Of a stretch of 64,000 nucleotides of DNA, positions 28,992 to 37,291 are shown one piece after another. Within the stretch, counting starts at the first letter, position 1; each line of letters begins with the position of its first letter. The position numbers were made by a program, and so were the translations under genes. The stretch spans positions 124,001-188,000 of the forward strand of contig JACTMJ010000031.1 of the NCBI GenBank assembly GCA_014584705.1, given 5' to 3'. Source of the stretch: Acidobacteriota bacterium. GTDB lineage: Bacteria > Acidobacteriota > Terriglobia > Bryobacterales > Bryobacteraceae. The notes below the pieces were generated by a model. That model did not search any database, was not told the origin of the DNA, and saw only the letters and a program-made list of their open reading frames with translations.

Positions 28992-29672
28992 TTAAGGGGT
29001 TTTGCCGATGGGGATCCGCAGCGTCGTGCCCCACATGTGGCGTGGCGCTTTGCCAACGTCGGACCGGCGCGGCTCATAGAAGTAGTGGGCGTCCACGGTG
29101 AACCGGGGTGAAATGCGCCAAGCGACGCCTCCCTGCCAGCGCGTGCTCCGCCAGCCTTCCCGGTCCCAAAAGACTTCCGCATTGGCGAAAGGGGCTACCC
29201 GCGAGGGCGCTTCCCAGCCGCCCCGGTGGCGCACGCGGTAATAGTTACCCGCGCCCGGTACCTCGTAGTATTCGGCGAGATGCCGCGCCTGCCAGGTTCC
29301 CTTCCATTCGAAGAGCTTGTGCGCGAATCCCCCGAAAAAGCGGCTGGAGCCTTCCCAATCCGCCTCATCTTCTCTTTCCGCGAAATAGTAGCCGCCGATC
29401 AGCCCGATCCGGGTACTGACATCCTGCTGCAAAACCGCTCCCACCCGGGCCTGGTAGAACCCCTCGTCACCCGGCTTGGTGCGCATGCGGCCGACGAACG
29501 TGATCTCCGTTCTTTCCCCCGCCTGCCAAGGGAAACTGAAGACATTCTGCGTTTCCACTTGGGCCATGCTGGTCGGAATCAACACCAGGATAAGCAGACA
29601 GGCGATGGCGAAGGAGGTCCAGGTTGCAAGAAGGGGTGGCAATTCCATATTGTAAGTCAGCGGAGGAATCAT
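28992..29672 (-). CDS. Predicted outer-membrane beta-barrel protein (DUF2490-like)
   Basis: Exported protein of unknown role, up to 226 residues. A hydrophobic N-terminal segment (WTSFAIACLLILVLIPTSMA) reads as a signal peptide cleaved after SMA. The rest alternates polar and aromatic residues in strand-like blocks (RFFGGFAHKLFEWKGTWQAR; YYRVRHRGGWE; YFYEPRRS) and ends in a short hydrophobic strand, which suits a small barrel. The start at 29672 is uncertain; an ATG at 29648 would also give a signal peptide, and neither has a clear ribosome binding site. Neighbours do not suggest a function. Confidence 0.6.
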   Translation of the reverse strand: MIPPLTYNMELPPLLATWTSFAIACLLILVLIPTSMAQVETQNVFSFPWQAGERTEITFVGRMRTKPGDEGFYQARVGAVLQQDVSTRIGLIGGYYFAEREDEADWEGSSRFFGGFAHKLFEWKGTWQARHLAEYYEVPGAGNYYRVRHRGGWEAPSRVAPFANAEVFWDREGWRSTRWQGGVAWRISPRFTVDAHYFYEPRRSDVGKAPRHMWGTTLRIPIGKTP

Positions 29673-29748
29673 CGCAACTCATTGATTCTTAAGATAGTGC
29701 ATAGCTGAGCCGGTTCAACGAAACAGCGCGTCAAGCGTGGAAGAGCGT

Positions 29749-29817
29749 AGCGTTTAGCCGCTGTGAGGCAAGGGCGCTCTCGCAACGCCCGCGGCGATTG
29801 CTTGGCCGCTAAGCGCT
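29749..29817. other. Nested stem-loop in the gap before purU
   Basis: AGCGTTTAGC (29749-29758) pairs with GCTAAGCGCT (29808-29817) over 10 bp with one G-T pair. Inside it GGCAAG (29767-29772) can pair with CTTGGCC (29801-29807, one bulge), and GGGCG (29772-29776) with CGCCC (29786-29790). The whole 29673-29965 gap has no gene I can support. The element could be a structured leader of purU or a small RNA. Confidence 0.35.
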
Positions 29818-29965
29818 CCATCGATGGTGTCGCAAAGGGTGCAACCCGAATTCCTTTCCGCGCTTCGCGCCGGGCACGGGCGTCCCTTCGCGCTATTGCT
29901 CGGGTTCCTCATCCAAACCGCGCCGTGCTACCCTTTCTTTTCCAGCGAAAATCAACGCACGCCGC

Positions 29966-30823
29966 ATGTCCGATACCGCAACGCTCCTCATCAATTGCCC
30001 GGACCGCCGGGGGCTGGTCGCCGCCGTCTCCGGGTTCCTCTATCGCATTGGCGCGAACATACTTCACGCGGACCAGCACCAGGATAATGAGCAGGGCCTT
30101 TTCTTTATGCGGTTGGAATGGTCCCTGGAGGGCGTTTCGCTCGAAGGGCAGGCTTTCCGCGAGGCGTTTGAGCGCGAGGTGGCCGCGCCGAACTCCATGC
30201 GGTGGCGATTGGAAGAATCGAAGCGCATGGCCCGCGTGGCCCTGTTCGTTTCCCGCTACGACCATTGCCTGCTCGATCTGCTGCACCGCCAGCGCAGCGG
30301 GGAGTTGCGCTGCGAAATTCCTCTGGTGATTTCGAACCACGAGACGGGCCGGGAAATCGCCAGGTTCTATGGCGCTGCTTTTGAACTTGTTCCGGTGGAG
30401 AAGGGCGCGAAATCGGCCGCGGAGGCCCGGCACTGGGAACTGCTCGCCTCGCACGGGATTGACCTGATCGTTCTGGCTCGTTATATGCAGGTGCTCTCAC
30501 CCGAGTTTGTACGCCGATATCCGCAGCGAATTATCAACGTGCATCACTCGTTTCTGCCCGCATTTGTGGGGGCGCGGCCCTACCATGCCGCCTTTGAACG
30601 AGGCGTGAAGCTCATTGGAGCCACCAGCCATTACGTGACGGAGGAGTTGGACGAGGGGCCGATCATTGAGCAGGATGTCGTCCGCGTTTCCCACCGGGAC
30701 CAATTGGCGGATCTCATCCAGAAAGGTCGCGACCTCGAACGCACCGTGCTCTCTCGCGCCGTTCGCTGGCATTTGGAGCATCGCATCCTGCTCTACGGCA
30801 AGAAAACGGTAGTCTTCGACTAA
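29966..30823 (+). CDS. purU: Formyltetrahydrofolate deformylase
   Basis: Hydrolyses 10-formyl-tetrahydrofolate to formate and tetrahydrofolate, providing formate for purine synthesis and balancing C1 pools. The 285-residue product has an N-terminal ACT domain (LLINCPDRRGLVAAVSGFLY) and a C-terminal formyltransferase-fold domain. The catalytic residues sit in INVHHSFLPAF (Asn, His) and TEELDEGPIIEQD (Asp). The start ATG at 29966 gives the family N-terminus directly. It is a single-gene unit. Confidence 0.97.
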   Translation: MSDTATLLINCPDRRGLVAAVSGFLYRIGANILHADQHQDNEQGLFFMRLEWSLEGVSLEGQAFREAFEREVAAPNSMRWRLEESKRMARVALFVSRYDHCLLDLLHRQRSGELRCEIPLVISNHETGREIARFYGAAFELVPVEKGAKSAAEARHWELLASHGIDLIVLARYMQVLSPEFVRRYPQRIINVHHSFLPAFVGARPYHAAFERGVKLIGATSHYVTEELDEGPIIEQDVVRVSHRDQLADLIQKGRDLERTVLSRAVRWHLEHRILLYGKKTVVFD

Positions 30824-30878
30824 CTGGCGGTGTCGGGACAGCCGAAACCCTGACTGGTTTGACTCGCTCTGCTGTCGC

Positions 30879-31478
30879 TTACGATTTTCCGCCCGTGTCG
30901 CTTTGCTTGATTAGGCGGCGGATATCGCCCGGCAACTGGGAGTACGTGCCGCCTTCTCCCGTCGTGTAGAACTTGCGGATGTTCCCCTGGCGATCGATGA
31001 GCGCGAAGCGCGTCGAATGCTGCAGGCTGCCATCCACGTCGAAGAGCTTAAAGTCCTGCCGGGCGATCCGGTTCAGCGTTTCCCGCGGCCCGGTGAGAAA
31101 GTGCCAGCGCCCGTCGATCGCCCCGTAGCGCGCGCCGTAAGCCTTCATCGCTTCCGGTGTGTCGCGCTCCGGGTCCACGGTGATGGATACGATACGCAGT
31201 TCACCGATATCTTTCGTTTTCCGCTGAATTTCGCTCATCAGCGTACTCATGCGAGGGCACGGCCCCGGGCAATTCGTGAAGAAGAAGTCGGCGATCCAGA
31301 CCCGCCCTTGTAGCTGGCCGGTTCCGAACGGCTGTCCGCCCTCGTCCGTGAGCGTAAATGGGGCCACGCTTCCTTCAATGGGAAGCGCCTCATCGCCCGA
31401 ACCCCGGGAGCACGAAATCGCCAGCGAGAGGATGCCGGCGATGGCAAGAGACGCGCCCGCGCGGAACACAAATCTCAT
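30879..31478 (-). CDS. SCO1/SenC family copper chaperone
   Basis: Membrane-attached thioredoxin-fold protein that delivers copper to the CuA centre of cytochrome c oxidase. The start at 31478 overlaps the upstream ABC permease stop (ATGA) and gives 199 residues. It has a lipoprotein-type signal (LSLAISC, Cys23), the copper-binding C-PGP-C at Cys70/Cys74 (TNCPGPCPRMS) and the third ligand His154 in LQHSTRFALID. It is the last gene of the ctaA-ctaB-ABC-sco series, which supports an oxidase assembly role. Confidence 0.94.
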   Translation of the reverse strand: MRFVFRAGASLAIAGILSLAISCSRGSGDEALPIEGSVAPFTLTDEGGQPFGTGQLQGRVWIADFFFTNCPGPCPRMSTLMSEIQRKTKDIGELRIVSITVDPERDTPEAMKAYGARYGAIDGRWHFLTGPRETLNRIARQDFKLFDVDGSLQHSTRFALIDRQGNIRKFYTTGEGGTYSQLPGDIRRLIKQSDTGGKS

Positions 31479-32221
31479 GAGAGGCTTCTCTCGGATTGCC
31501 GGTTGATTTCCATGGTCGCGGCTGCCAGCAGCACGGCCACGGTGACGGCCACCACCGGGGCCGCAATCTCGGAAACCAGCAAGGGCGCTTCGGATGGAAA
31601 GCCCATCGCCATGCCCAGCGCTTGCAGTGCGTAGGAAAGCGGGTTCAGGCGCATCAGCCAGCCGATCCAGGTGTTGGCGTCGGCAAAGCTGAAGAGCGCA
31701 CCGGAGACCATCCACAGGGGCACGAACACCAGATTGATCATCGCGTGGAAGCCTTGCGTGGAATTGATTCTCCACGCCATCCAAAAACCGGCCGCTGTAA
31801 AGCCGAGAGAGCAGAGCGCAATCTGCCCCAGCAGCGCCACCCAGGAAACCTCTCCGTAAAGCGTCCCGCCAAGGGAGGCCAGAAGATAGAAGAGCAGCCC
31901 TTGCACGGCGGCGATCACCGCGCTGCCCGCCACCTTCCCGAACACAATGGCGGATCGGGGGGCGGGCGATGCCAGCGCGGAAAGCAGAAAGCCTTCGCGG
32001 CGGTCTTCGATGAGGGTCATCGCGGAAAAAATCGCCGAAAACATGAGCGTCAGCAGCAGCGCGCCGGGCAGGAACTTGCCAAAGTTGCTGTAGCCGGAGC
32101 CCACGACGATCCAGAACAGGAATGGCGTTCCGACAAACGCGGCCACGCGCGATTTCTCCCGCCAGAACCCCAGCAGCTCTCTCCGGAACAGCATGGAAGC
32201 GGGAAGCCAGAACTCCTTCAT
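31475..32221 (-). CDS. ABC-2 type transporter permease in the cytochrome oxidase assembly operon
   Basis: Six-helix membrane subunit of a DrrB/NodJ-like ABC exporter, 248 residues. The visible family segment is FSAIFSAMTLIEDRREGFLL, followed by SPAPRSAIVFGKVAGSAVIA. It overlaps the ATPase gene upstream and the SCO1 gene downstream by 4 nt each (ATGA overlaps), so all three are translated together. The exported substrate is unknown. Its place between heme A synthesis and SCO1 genes suggests a part in oxidase maturation or copper handling. Confidence 0.9.
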   Translation of the reverse strand: MKEFWLPASMLFRRELLGFWREKSRVAAFVGTPFLFWIVVGSGYSNFGKFLPGALLLTLMFSAIFSAMTLIEDRREGFLLSALASPAPRSAIVFGKVAGSAVIAAVQGLLFYLLASLGGTLYGEVSWVALLGQIALCSLGFTAAGFWMAWRINSTQGFHAMINLVFVPLWMVSGALFSFADANTWIGWLMRLNPLSYALQALGMAMGFPSEAPLLVSEIAAPVVAVTVAVLLAAATMEINRQSERSLS

Positions 32222-33198
32222 GCGTGAAACTCCTTCCCCGTCACCCGAAAATAGACGTCTTCGAGCGTCGGCGGATGCAGGCGCAGTTCGCGAATCTGGC
32301 TGGAATGCGATTGCATCAGTTCCGTCAGCAAGGCGACCCCGTCGGGGGATTCCACCCGCAGCGCACCGTCCGCCACCGTGGCCACGGTCCCGGAACGCCG
32401 CCCCACCGCGTCGAGAATGGCTTGCGGTTCGCCGGATTCCACCACCAGCACATCGCCGCCCACCTCCCGCTTGAGCGCGGAGGGTTCGCCATCCGCCACC
32501 AGATGCCCCTCATGCATGATCAGCACCCGGTGGCAGCGGTCCGCTTCCTCCAGGTAGTGCGTCGCGGCCACCACGGAGGTGCCGGATTCGTCGTGAAGCT
32601 CCCGCAAATACTTCCAAAGATCGCGTCGCGCTTGCGGGTCAAGCCCCGTTGACGGCTCGTCCAGCAGCAGCAATCGCGGCCGATGCAGCAGCGCCTTGGC
32701 GATTTCCACCCGGCGTCGCAACCCGCCGGAGAGCGTGTGTACCGGCGCGTCCAGGCGGTCTTCCACCGCCAGCCGTAATGTCGCTTCCCGCACGCGTTCG
32801 TCCAGCTTCGCGCCGGACAGCCCGAACAGATTTCCCTGGAATCGCAGGTTCTCGCGAACGCTCAATTTACGGTCCAGGCTGGATTCCTGAAACACGACCC
32901 CGATCTCGGCCCGTACCTTCGCGGCTTCGCGAACCGTATCGAAGCCGCACACTGCGGCCCGGCCGCCGCCAGGAGCCAGCATCGTTGTCAGAATGCGAAA
33001 GAGAGTGGATTTGCCCGAGCCGTTCGGACCTAACAGTCCGATCAGTCCGGCTTGCTCGATGCGAAAACTCAGCCCGTCCAGCGCAAAAGCCGGACCCGCG
33101 ATTTCGCCCGTTCCGTTGGAGTGATTCCCGCGGCCATTCCGCTTCGAAGCCGCGTGATAACGAAAGCGAAGCTCATCTGCCTCGACGATCAAAACCAT
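32218..33198 (-). CDS. ABC transporter ATP-binding protein (DrrA/CcmA-like) in the cytochrome oxidase assembly operon
   Basis: Cytosolic ATPase partner of the following permease, 326 residues. Motifs in order: Walker A LLGPNGSGKSTLFRIL, Q-loop GVVFQESSLDRKLSVREN, signature LSGGLRRRVEIAKALL, Walker B RLLLLDEPSTGLDPQARRD, and the switch His in VVAATHYLEEAD. A C-terminal extension of about 80 residues follows the nucleotide-binding domain, as in drug/polysaccharide-type exporters. It overlaps ctaB by 10 nt at its start and the permease by 4 nt at its end. Confidence 0.94.
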   Translation of the reverse strand: MVLIVEADELRFRYHAASKRNGRGNHSNGTGEIAGPAFALDGLSFRIEQAGLIGLLGPNGSGKSTLFRILTTMLAPGGGRAAVCGFDTVREAAKVRAEIGVVFQESSLDRKLSVRENLRFQGNLFGLSGAKLDERVREATLRLAVEDRLDAPVHTLSGGLRRRVEIAKALLHRPRLLLLDEPSTGLDPQARRDLWKYLRELHDESGTSVVAATHYLEEADRCHRVLIMHEGHLVADGEPSALKREVGGDVLVVESGEPQAILDAVGRRSGTVATVADGALRVESPDGVALLTELMQSHSSQIRELRLHPPTLEDVYFRVTGKEFHA

Positions 33199-34040
33199 GG
33201 CCTGTCAATCAGCATCAACATATATAGTAGCGGCAGGTACGCCACACTGGCCAGAAGCACCCTGCGGGCGCGCACCGGCGTGCGGTCCATCGCCACGCGC
33301 AGCCCGGACCATGCATACATCAGCCCCAGCAGCGTGGCCCCCACCAGATACACCGTCCCGGTCATGGAAAGGAAGCTTGGCAGAAGGCTTACCGGCAGCA
33401 GCAGGGCGGATGTGAACAGAATGTGCCGGGCCGTTCGCTCCCCGAGCGGATCGATCACCGGCAGCATCTGCATTCCGGCCCGCGCGTAGTCTTCCCGGTA
33501 CATCCAGGCAATCGCATAGAAGTGGGGGAATTGCCACAGGAAGAGGATGGCATAGAGCGCCCACGCCTGCGCGTTCAATTCCCCGCGCGAGGCCGCGAAT
33601 CCCATCAAAGTGGGCATCGCGCCGGGGAAAGCTCCAATCGTCGTGGCCCACCACGTCTTGCGTTTCAGCGGCGTATAGAGGAAGAGATAGCTTGCCAGCG
33701 TCGCGAAGCCCAGGTTCGCGGTCAGCCAGTTCGCTCCAAAGCCCAGTTCCAGATACCCGCCAACGGAGAGCGCAACGGCAAAAAGCGCCGCCGGCAGCGG
33801 CTTCAACTCTCCGGTCACCAGCGGGCGCAGGCGAGTGCGCTTCATCCGGGCGTCGTACCGATATTCCATCCACTGGTTGAGCGCCGCGGTGCCGGAGGCA
33901 ATCAGCCCCGTGCCCACAATCGTATGCAGCAGGGTCAGCCAACTCCAGCGACCTTCAACCCCAAAGTAGTAGCCAATCGCCGTGCTCATCAGAATGAGCC
34001 ACGTGATTCTGGGCTTCGTGAGTGCAATATAAGGCCGCAT
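33189..34040 (-). CDS. ctaB: Protoheme IX farnesyltransferase (heme O synthase)
   Basis: Integral membrane UbiA-family prenyltransferase that attaches farnesyl to heme B, giving heme O. The 283 residues are mostly hydrophobic. The polyprenyl-diphosphate Mg-binding motif is NQWMEYRYDARMKRTRLRPL, and the second Asp-rich loop is AWMYREDYARAG. It follows ctaA with a 12-nt gap and overlaps the ABC ATPase. Heme O is the substrate of the neighbouring heme A synthase, so the gene order matches the pathway. Confidence 0.96.
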   Translation of the reverse strand: MRPYIALTKPRITWLILMSTAIGYYFGVEGRWSWLTLLHTIVGTGLIASGTAALNQWMEYRYDARMKRTRLRPLVTGELKPLPAALFAVALSVGGYLELGFGANWLTANLGFATLASYLFLYTPLKRKTWWATTIGAFPGAMPTLMGFAASRGELNAQAWALYAILFLWQFPHFYAIAWMYREDYARAGMQMLPVIDPLGERTARHILFTSALLLPVSLLPSFLSMTGTVYLVGATLLGLMYAWSGLRVAMDRTPVRARRVLLASVAYLPLLYMLMLIDRPWF

Positions 34041-34052
34041 GATAGAGGGCTC

Positions 34053-34952
34053 TCAGTTTAGCCCGGTCTCCAACTTTGCCGTGGCGTCCGCCTGTCCGCG
34101 GCTGTCCAAGGCCGCCGGCAAGCCGGGACGCACGTACTTTCTAATTTCGATCGCCATCCAAACGGTGGCCGCCAGAGTAAAGGAACCCAGAACGACGTGG
34201 CTTACCGTAAAGAGTGCCAGCCAGGCAGCGGGCGCGTTCGCTGCGTCGGCCGAAGCCGCTTGAACGCGATAGAACAGTGCGATTAAGCCTAGCACGATTT
34301 GGGCGAGGGTGAACCAGACCACCGTGAACGCCACACTCTTGAGCGGGCGGTGGGTGGGGTAGGTTGTCGCCACCAGAATCGCCAGAAACGCCAGCGCCCC
34401 CGCCGTGACAAACGCCAGCGAGAGGTGCGGCATCACTCCCATCATTCCGTGCCGGTAAGCGGATCCCAGGAGAATCTGCGCCACCACGAAGATCGCCGGC
34501 CACCAGGCGATGGAGCGCAGCGGCGGCTGCAACTCGTCTTCCACGGTCTCCGCCTCTTTGGCGAAGCTTCGCGACGATATAAAAAACAGGACCGCTCCCA
34601 GCGTCAGCAGCGCGTGCGTCAGCATCGCCTGCAACACGCTCACCGAAGGCGTCGCGCCCTTGCGCGCGAGGCTCATCCCGATCCCGGCTTGGGCGGCCAC
34701 CACCAGCACGATCGGCAGGGAAAGCCGCGTCAGCCAGCGCCAGCGTTTGGCGCGCCAGCACGCGGCCAGCGCCGCCAGGGACAGAATCGCCACCACCCCG
34801 GCCAGAATGCGGTGCGCCATCTGGCCGCCCTCCGCCCACGCGGGTATCGGCAAACCCGTACTCGCGCTCACCATAAACCCGCTCACCACAAGGAGAAGCA
34901 ACGTCGAGAGCGCCAGCAGGGCCGACAGCCAATGAATCAAACGGAACTGCAT
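34053..34952 (-). CDS. ctaA: Heme A synthase (COX15/CtaA)
   Basis: Eight-helix membrane enzyme that oxidises the methyl group of heme O to the formyl group of heme A. The 299-residue length is that of bacterial CtaA. Candidate heme-ligand His residues are in FRLIHWLSALL, GGQMAHRILAG, QAMLTHALLTL and LFTVSHVVLGSF, spaced as two half-modules. It is first in the operon with ctaB, an ABC exporter and SCO1. The oxidase structural genes themselves are not in the window. Confidence 0.93.
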   Translation of the reverse strand: MQFRLIHWLSALLALSTLLLLVVSGFMVSASTGLPIPAWAEGGQMAHRILAGVVAILSLAALAACWRAKRWRWLTRLSLPIVLVVAAQAGIGMSLARKGATPSVSVLQAMLTHALLTLGAVLFFISSRSFAKEAETVEDELQPPLRSIAWWPAIFVVAQILLGSAYRHGMMGVMPHLSLAFVTAGALAFLAILVATTYPTHRPLKSVAFTVVWFTLAQIVLGLIALFYRVQAASADAANAPAAWLALFTVSHVVLGSFTLAATVWMAIEIRKYVRPGLPAALDSRGQADATAKLETGLN

Positions 34953-35170
34953 GAATTCGATTTCGAAGCGCCGTGAAGCGCCACGGCCCCGGAGGGGTCC
35001 GATACCTGGATATGCCTACTGTGGGATAGATTCAGATTCCTGCCGAAGTGTTGCAAATTTCTGTTAAACCGTAATCTTATCCGCACTGGCCCCTTCTCTC
35101 GCGCTCGCGCGAAACGGCCTTCCCGGCGGCGTCTGCTAAGATTGAGGAGGAATTCTCCCCCTGGAACCGT

Positions 35171-36019
35171 ATGAGCACCCATTCTCCCGTTCAAGAAATC
35201 GTTTGCGCGCATTCGCCGGATTCCGACGATGCTTTCATGTTTTACGCGCTTGCAACCCGCAAGATTCGTTCGCAGATCGCCACCTTCCGGCACGTCCTCT
35301 CCGACATCCAGACGCTGAACCAGAAGGCGCTCGAAGGGGAGTACGAACTTTCCGCCATTTCCTATCATGCTTACCCGTATGTGGCGGATAAATATCAGAT
35401 TCTGGCCAGCGGTTCGAGCGTGGGAGATAATTACGGGCCAATTCTCGCTTCCCTTCGGCATACCCTTCCAGGGGAGATCAAAGGCAAGCGAATCGCCGTT
35501 CCGGGCAAACTCACCACGGCCTATCTGGCCCTCAAGCTCTATGAGCCGGATTTCGAAGAGGTGGTGATGCCTTTCGATCAGATTCTGGAAGCGGTGGCCG
35601 GCAAGAGTGTGGATTTCGGGCTGGTGATTCACGAAGGGCAGCTAACCTACGGCAATCAGGGGCTGCAGAACGTGCTCGATCTCGGCAAATGGTGGCGCGC
35701 AAAGTACAATTTGCCCCTGCCCCTCGGCGCGAACGTGCTGCGCCGGGACCTCTCGCCGGAGATCAAGAGCGAATGCGCGCGCCTGATGCGGGAGAGCATC
35801 CAGTATGCGCTCGATCACCGTGAAGAGGCGCTCAACTACGCCATGCAGTTTGCCCGCGATACCGAACCGTCCCTCGCGGACAAGTTCGTCGGGATGTACG
35901 TCAACCATCACACCGCCGATTGCGGCGAGGACGTGCCCAAGGCCGCCCAGTTAATCCTCGATCTCGGCTATGAGGCCGGCATTCTGCCCCGCAAGGTAGT
36001 GCTCGACATTCTGCGCTAG
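35171..36019 (+). CDS. mqnD: 1,4-dihydroxy-6-naphthoate synthase (futalosine menaquinone pathway)
   Basis: Converts cyclic dehypoxanthine futalosine to 1,4-dihydroxy-6-naphthoate, a late step of the alternative menaquinone route. The 282-residue protein has the periplasmic-binding-protein fold of the MqnA/MqnD family without a signal peptide. Hallmarks are HSPDSDDAFMFYAL, SDIQTLNQKALEGEYELSAI, and DFGLVIHEGQLTY with the catalytic His. The other mqn genes are elsewhere. The only strong purine box (GAGGAGG, 35144-35150) lies 20 nt before the ATG, unusually far, with no alternative in-frame start in between. Confidence 0.93.
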   Translation: MSTHSPVQEIVCAHSPDSDDAFMFYALATRKIRSQIATFRHVLSDIQTLNQKALEGEYELSAISYHAYPYVADKYQILASGSSVGDNYGPILASLRHTLPGEIKGKRIAVPGKLTTAYLALKLYEPDFEEVVMPFDQILEAVAGKSVDFGLVIHEGQLTYGNQGLQNVLDLGKWWRAKYNLPLPLGANVLRRDLSPEIKSECARLMRESIQYALDHREEALNYAMQFARDTEPSLADKFVGMYVNHHTADCGEDVPKAAQLILDLGYEAGILPRKVVLDILR

Positions 36020-36037
36020 GCCCACGTGCGCGCCCCG

Positions 36038-37099
36038 CTATCGCACGGGAGGGTGGTCCATCGGGCCGCACCAGGCCTCGTAGGCCACCGTCACCGTCTG
36101 TCGCGCGGGAATCCAGCGCGTCGTCGGCGCTCCGAACATCGGTCCGCGTTCGAGCATCGCTCTGCGGTTCTCCGGGAACGGAGAAACGCCGAATTCCATT
36201 CCTCGCGTGATGGTCTTGCCGTTCCATGGCGCTTGCTGGCGCGCCCGGTTTTCTTCCCAGATTCCCAGCCATGGGAAATCCTTCGGGTCCCAGCGATAGC
36301 CGCAGCCAAGCCGCATGTCCGGGTTCCAGGCCGCGAACCACGCCGGGCGGGCCGAGGGGTTCATCAGGTGCGCCGTGTAGCCCGCCGAAACCGGGAGCCC
36401 AGGGTAAACCTGCATATCCCGCGTGCCTCCGTCCAGGGCCGGGCCGTTCGGCCAGTCGAACTCCGCGCCAATTCGCAGATAGCCCTTGCCTCCGCTAAAA
36501 TCGGACTCCACCACCTTGGAGCGGGTCGCGTTTGTCCGGAACAACGTCTTGCCAGGTTCCACGAAAGGCGGGCCCAGTGTGACGTGCTGCGTCCAGCCCA
36601 CCGCCCGGTCGGCGGCATTCAGATTGGTCAATCGCTCCGTGATCGTCACCGCGCGAGACCCGGCCGGAAGGTGCAGGCGGCGTTCAAAGCCGAGTTGCGC
36701 CACGGGCAGTGTCGTGCTGGCCGTCAGGGTATCGCCGGATTCCGTAAACCCGTAGCTTGCCACCGGCGCTTCCCCATGCACCACCATTCCCGCGGCCGCT
36801 TCACTCTCGGAAGGAGGGCCGAAGCGATCCAGGCAAAGGTTGTGCCCCAGAATTCCCGCCAGCAAACGGCTCTCCGCATCGTTGCCATAAATCGATGCAT
36901 GCTTTGCCGGGTCGTAGCCGGAGGGTTCCATCGTCGGCCAGGGCGGCGTCCACAACGGGTTCACACCTGATGCTTTGTCGATGAGCGCGGCGATGTGCCC
37001 CCCTTCCACGGTCACGATGACGCGCAGAAACTCGTTCTCGAGCGCATAGGCGCGACGATGCAAATAGCGGACTTCCGGCATAGGGCCGTTATATCCCAT
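36038..37099 (-). CDS. Hypothetical protein, probable galactose mutarotase-like fold
   Basis: The 353-residue protein has no signal peptide and resembles the aldose-1-epimerase/mutarotase superfold: ALENEFLRVIVTVEGGHIAA near the N-terminus is the usual opening strand pair, followed by RLHLPAGSRAVTITERLTNL and GWTQHVTLGPPFVEPG. I do not recognise a named family. It may act on a carbohydrate or be a sugar-binding protein. The start may instead be ATG 37081. Convergent with mqnD (18 bp apart) and divergent from the next membrane protein. Confidence 0.6.
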   Translation of the reverse strand: MGYNGPMPEVRYLHRRAYALENEFLRVIVTVEGGHIAALIDKASGVNPLWTPPWPTMEPSGYDPAKHASIYGNDAESRLLAGILGHNLCLDRFGPPSESEAAAGMVVHGEAPVASYGFTESGDTLTASTTLPVAQLGFERRLHLPAGSRAVTITERLTNLNAADRAVGWTQHVTLGPPFVEPGKTLFRTNATRSKVVESDFSGGKGYLRIGAEFDWPNGPALDGGTRDMQVYPGLPVSAGYTAHLMNPSARPAWFAAWNPDMRLGCGYRWDPKDFPWLGIWEENRARQQAPWNGKTITRGMEFGVSPFPENRRAMLERGPMFGAPTTRWIPARQTVTVAYEAWCGPMDHPPVR

Positions 37100-37291
37100 T
37101 GGGCGTCGCTTCGCCAGTTTTCCTCTTCGAAAAGATCACGGCCGCCACTCGAGATTCCGTTTCTCCCCTGCCCGTGGAACCCTTCGAACGGAATCTGTGC
37201 TCCCTCTTTGCTTTCAGCTTGCAAACTCCGCGCCCGGTTATATGATGCAAGTGTCCGCGAATCCCGCACTGGGTGGCGGGATTTTACCCAC

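Noticed and set aside
36995..37291. An N-terminal extension of the M48-like protein from an earlier ATG.
   Set aside because: It overlaps the mutarotase-like gene antisense, has no membrane or family character, and the ATG at 37292 starts right before the first helix.
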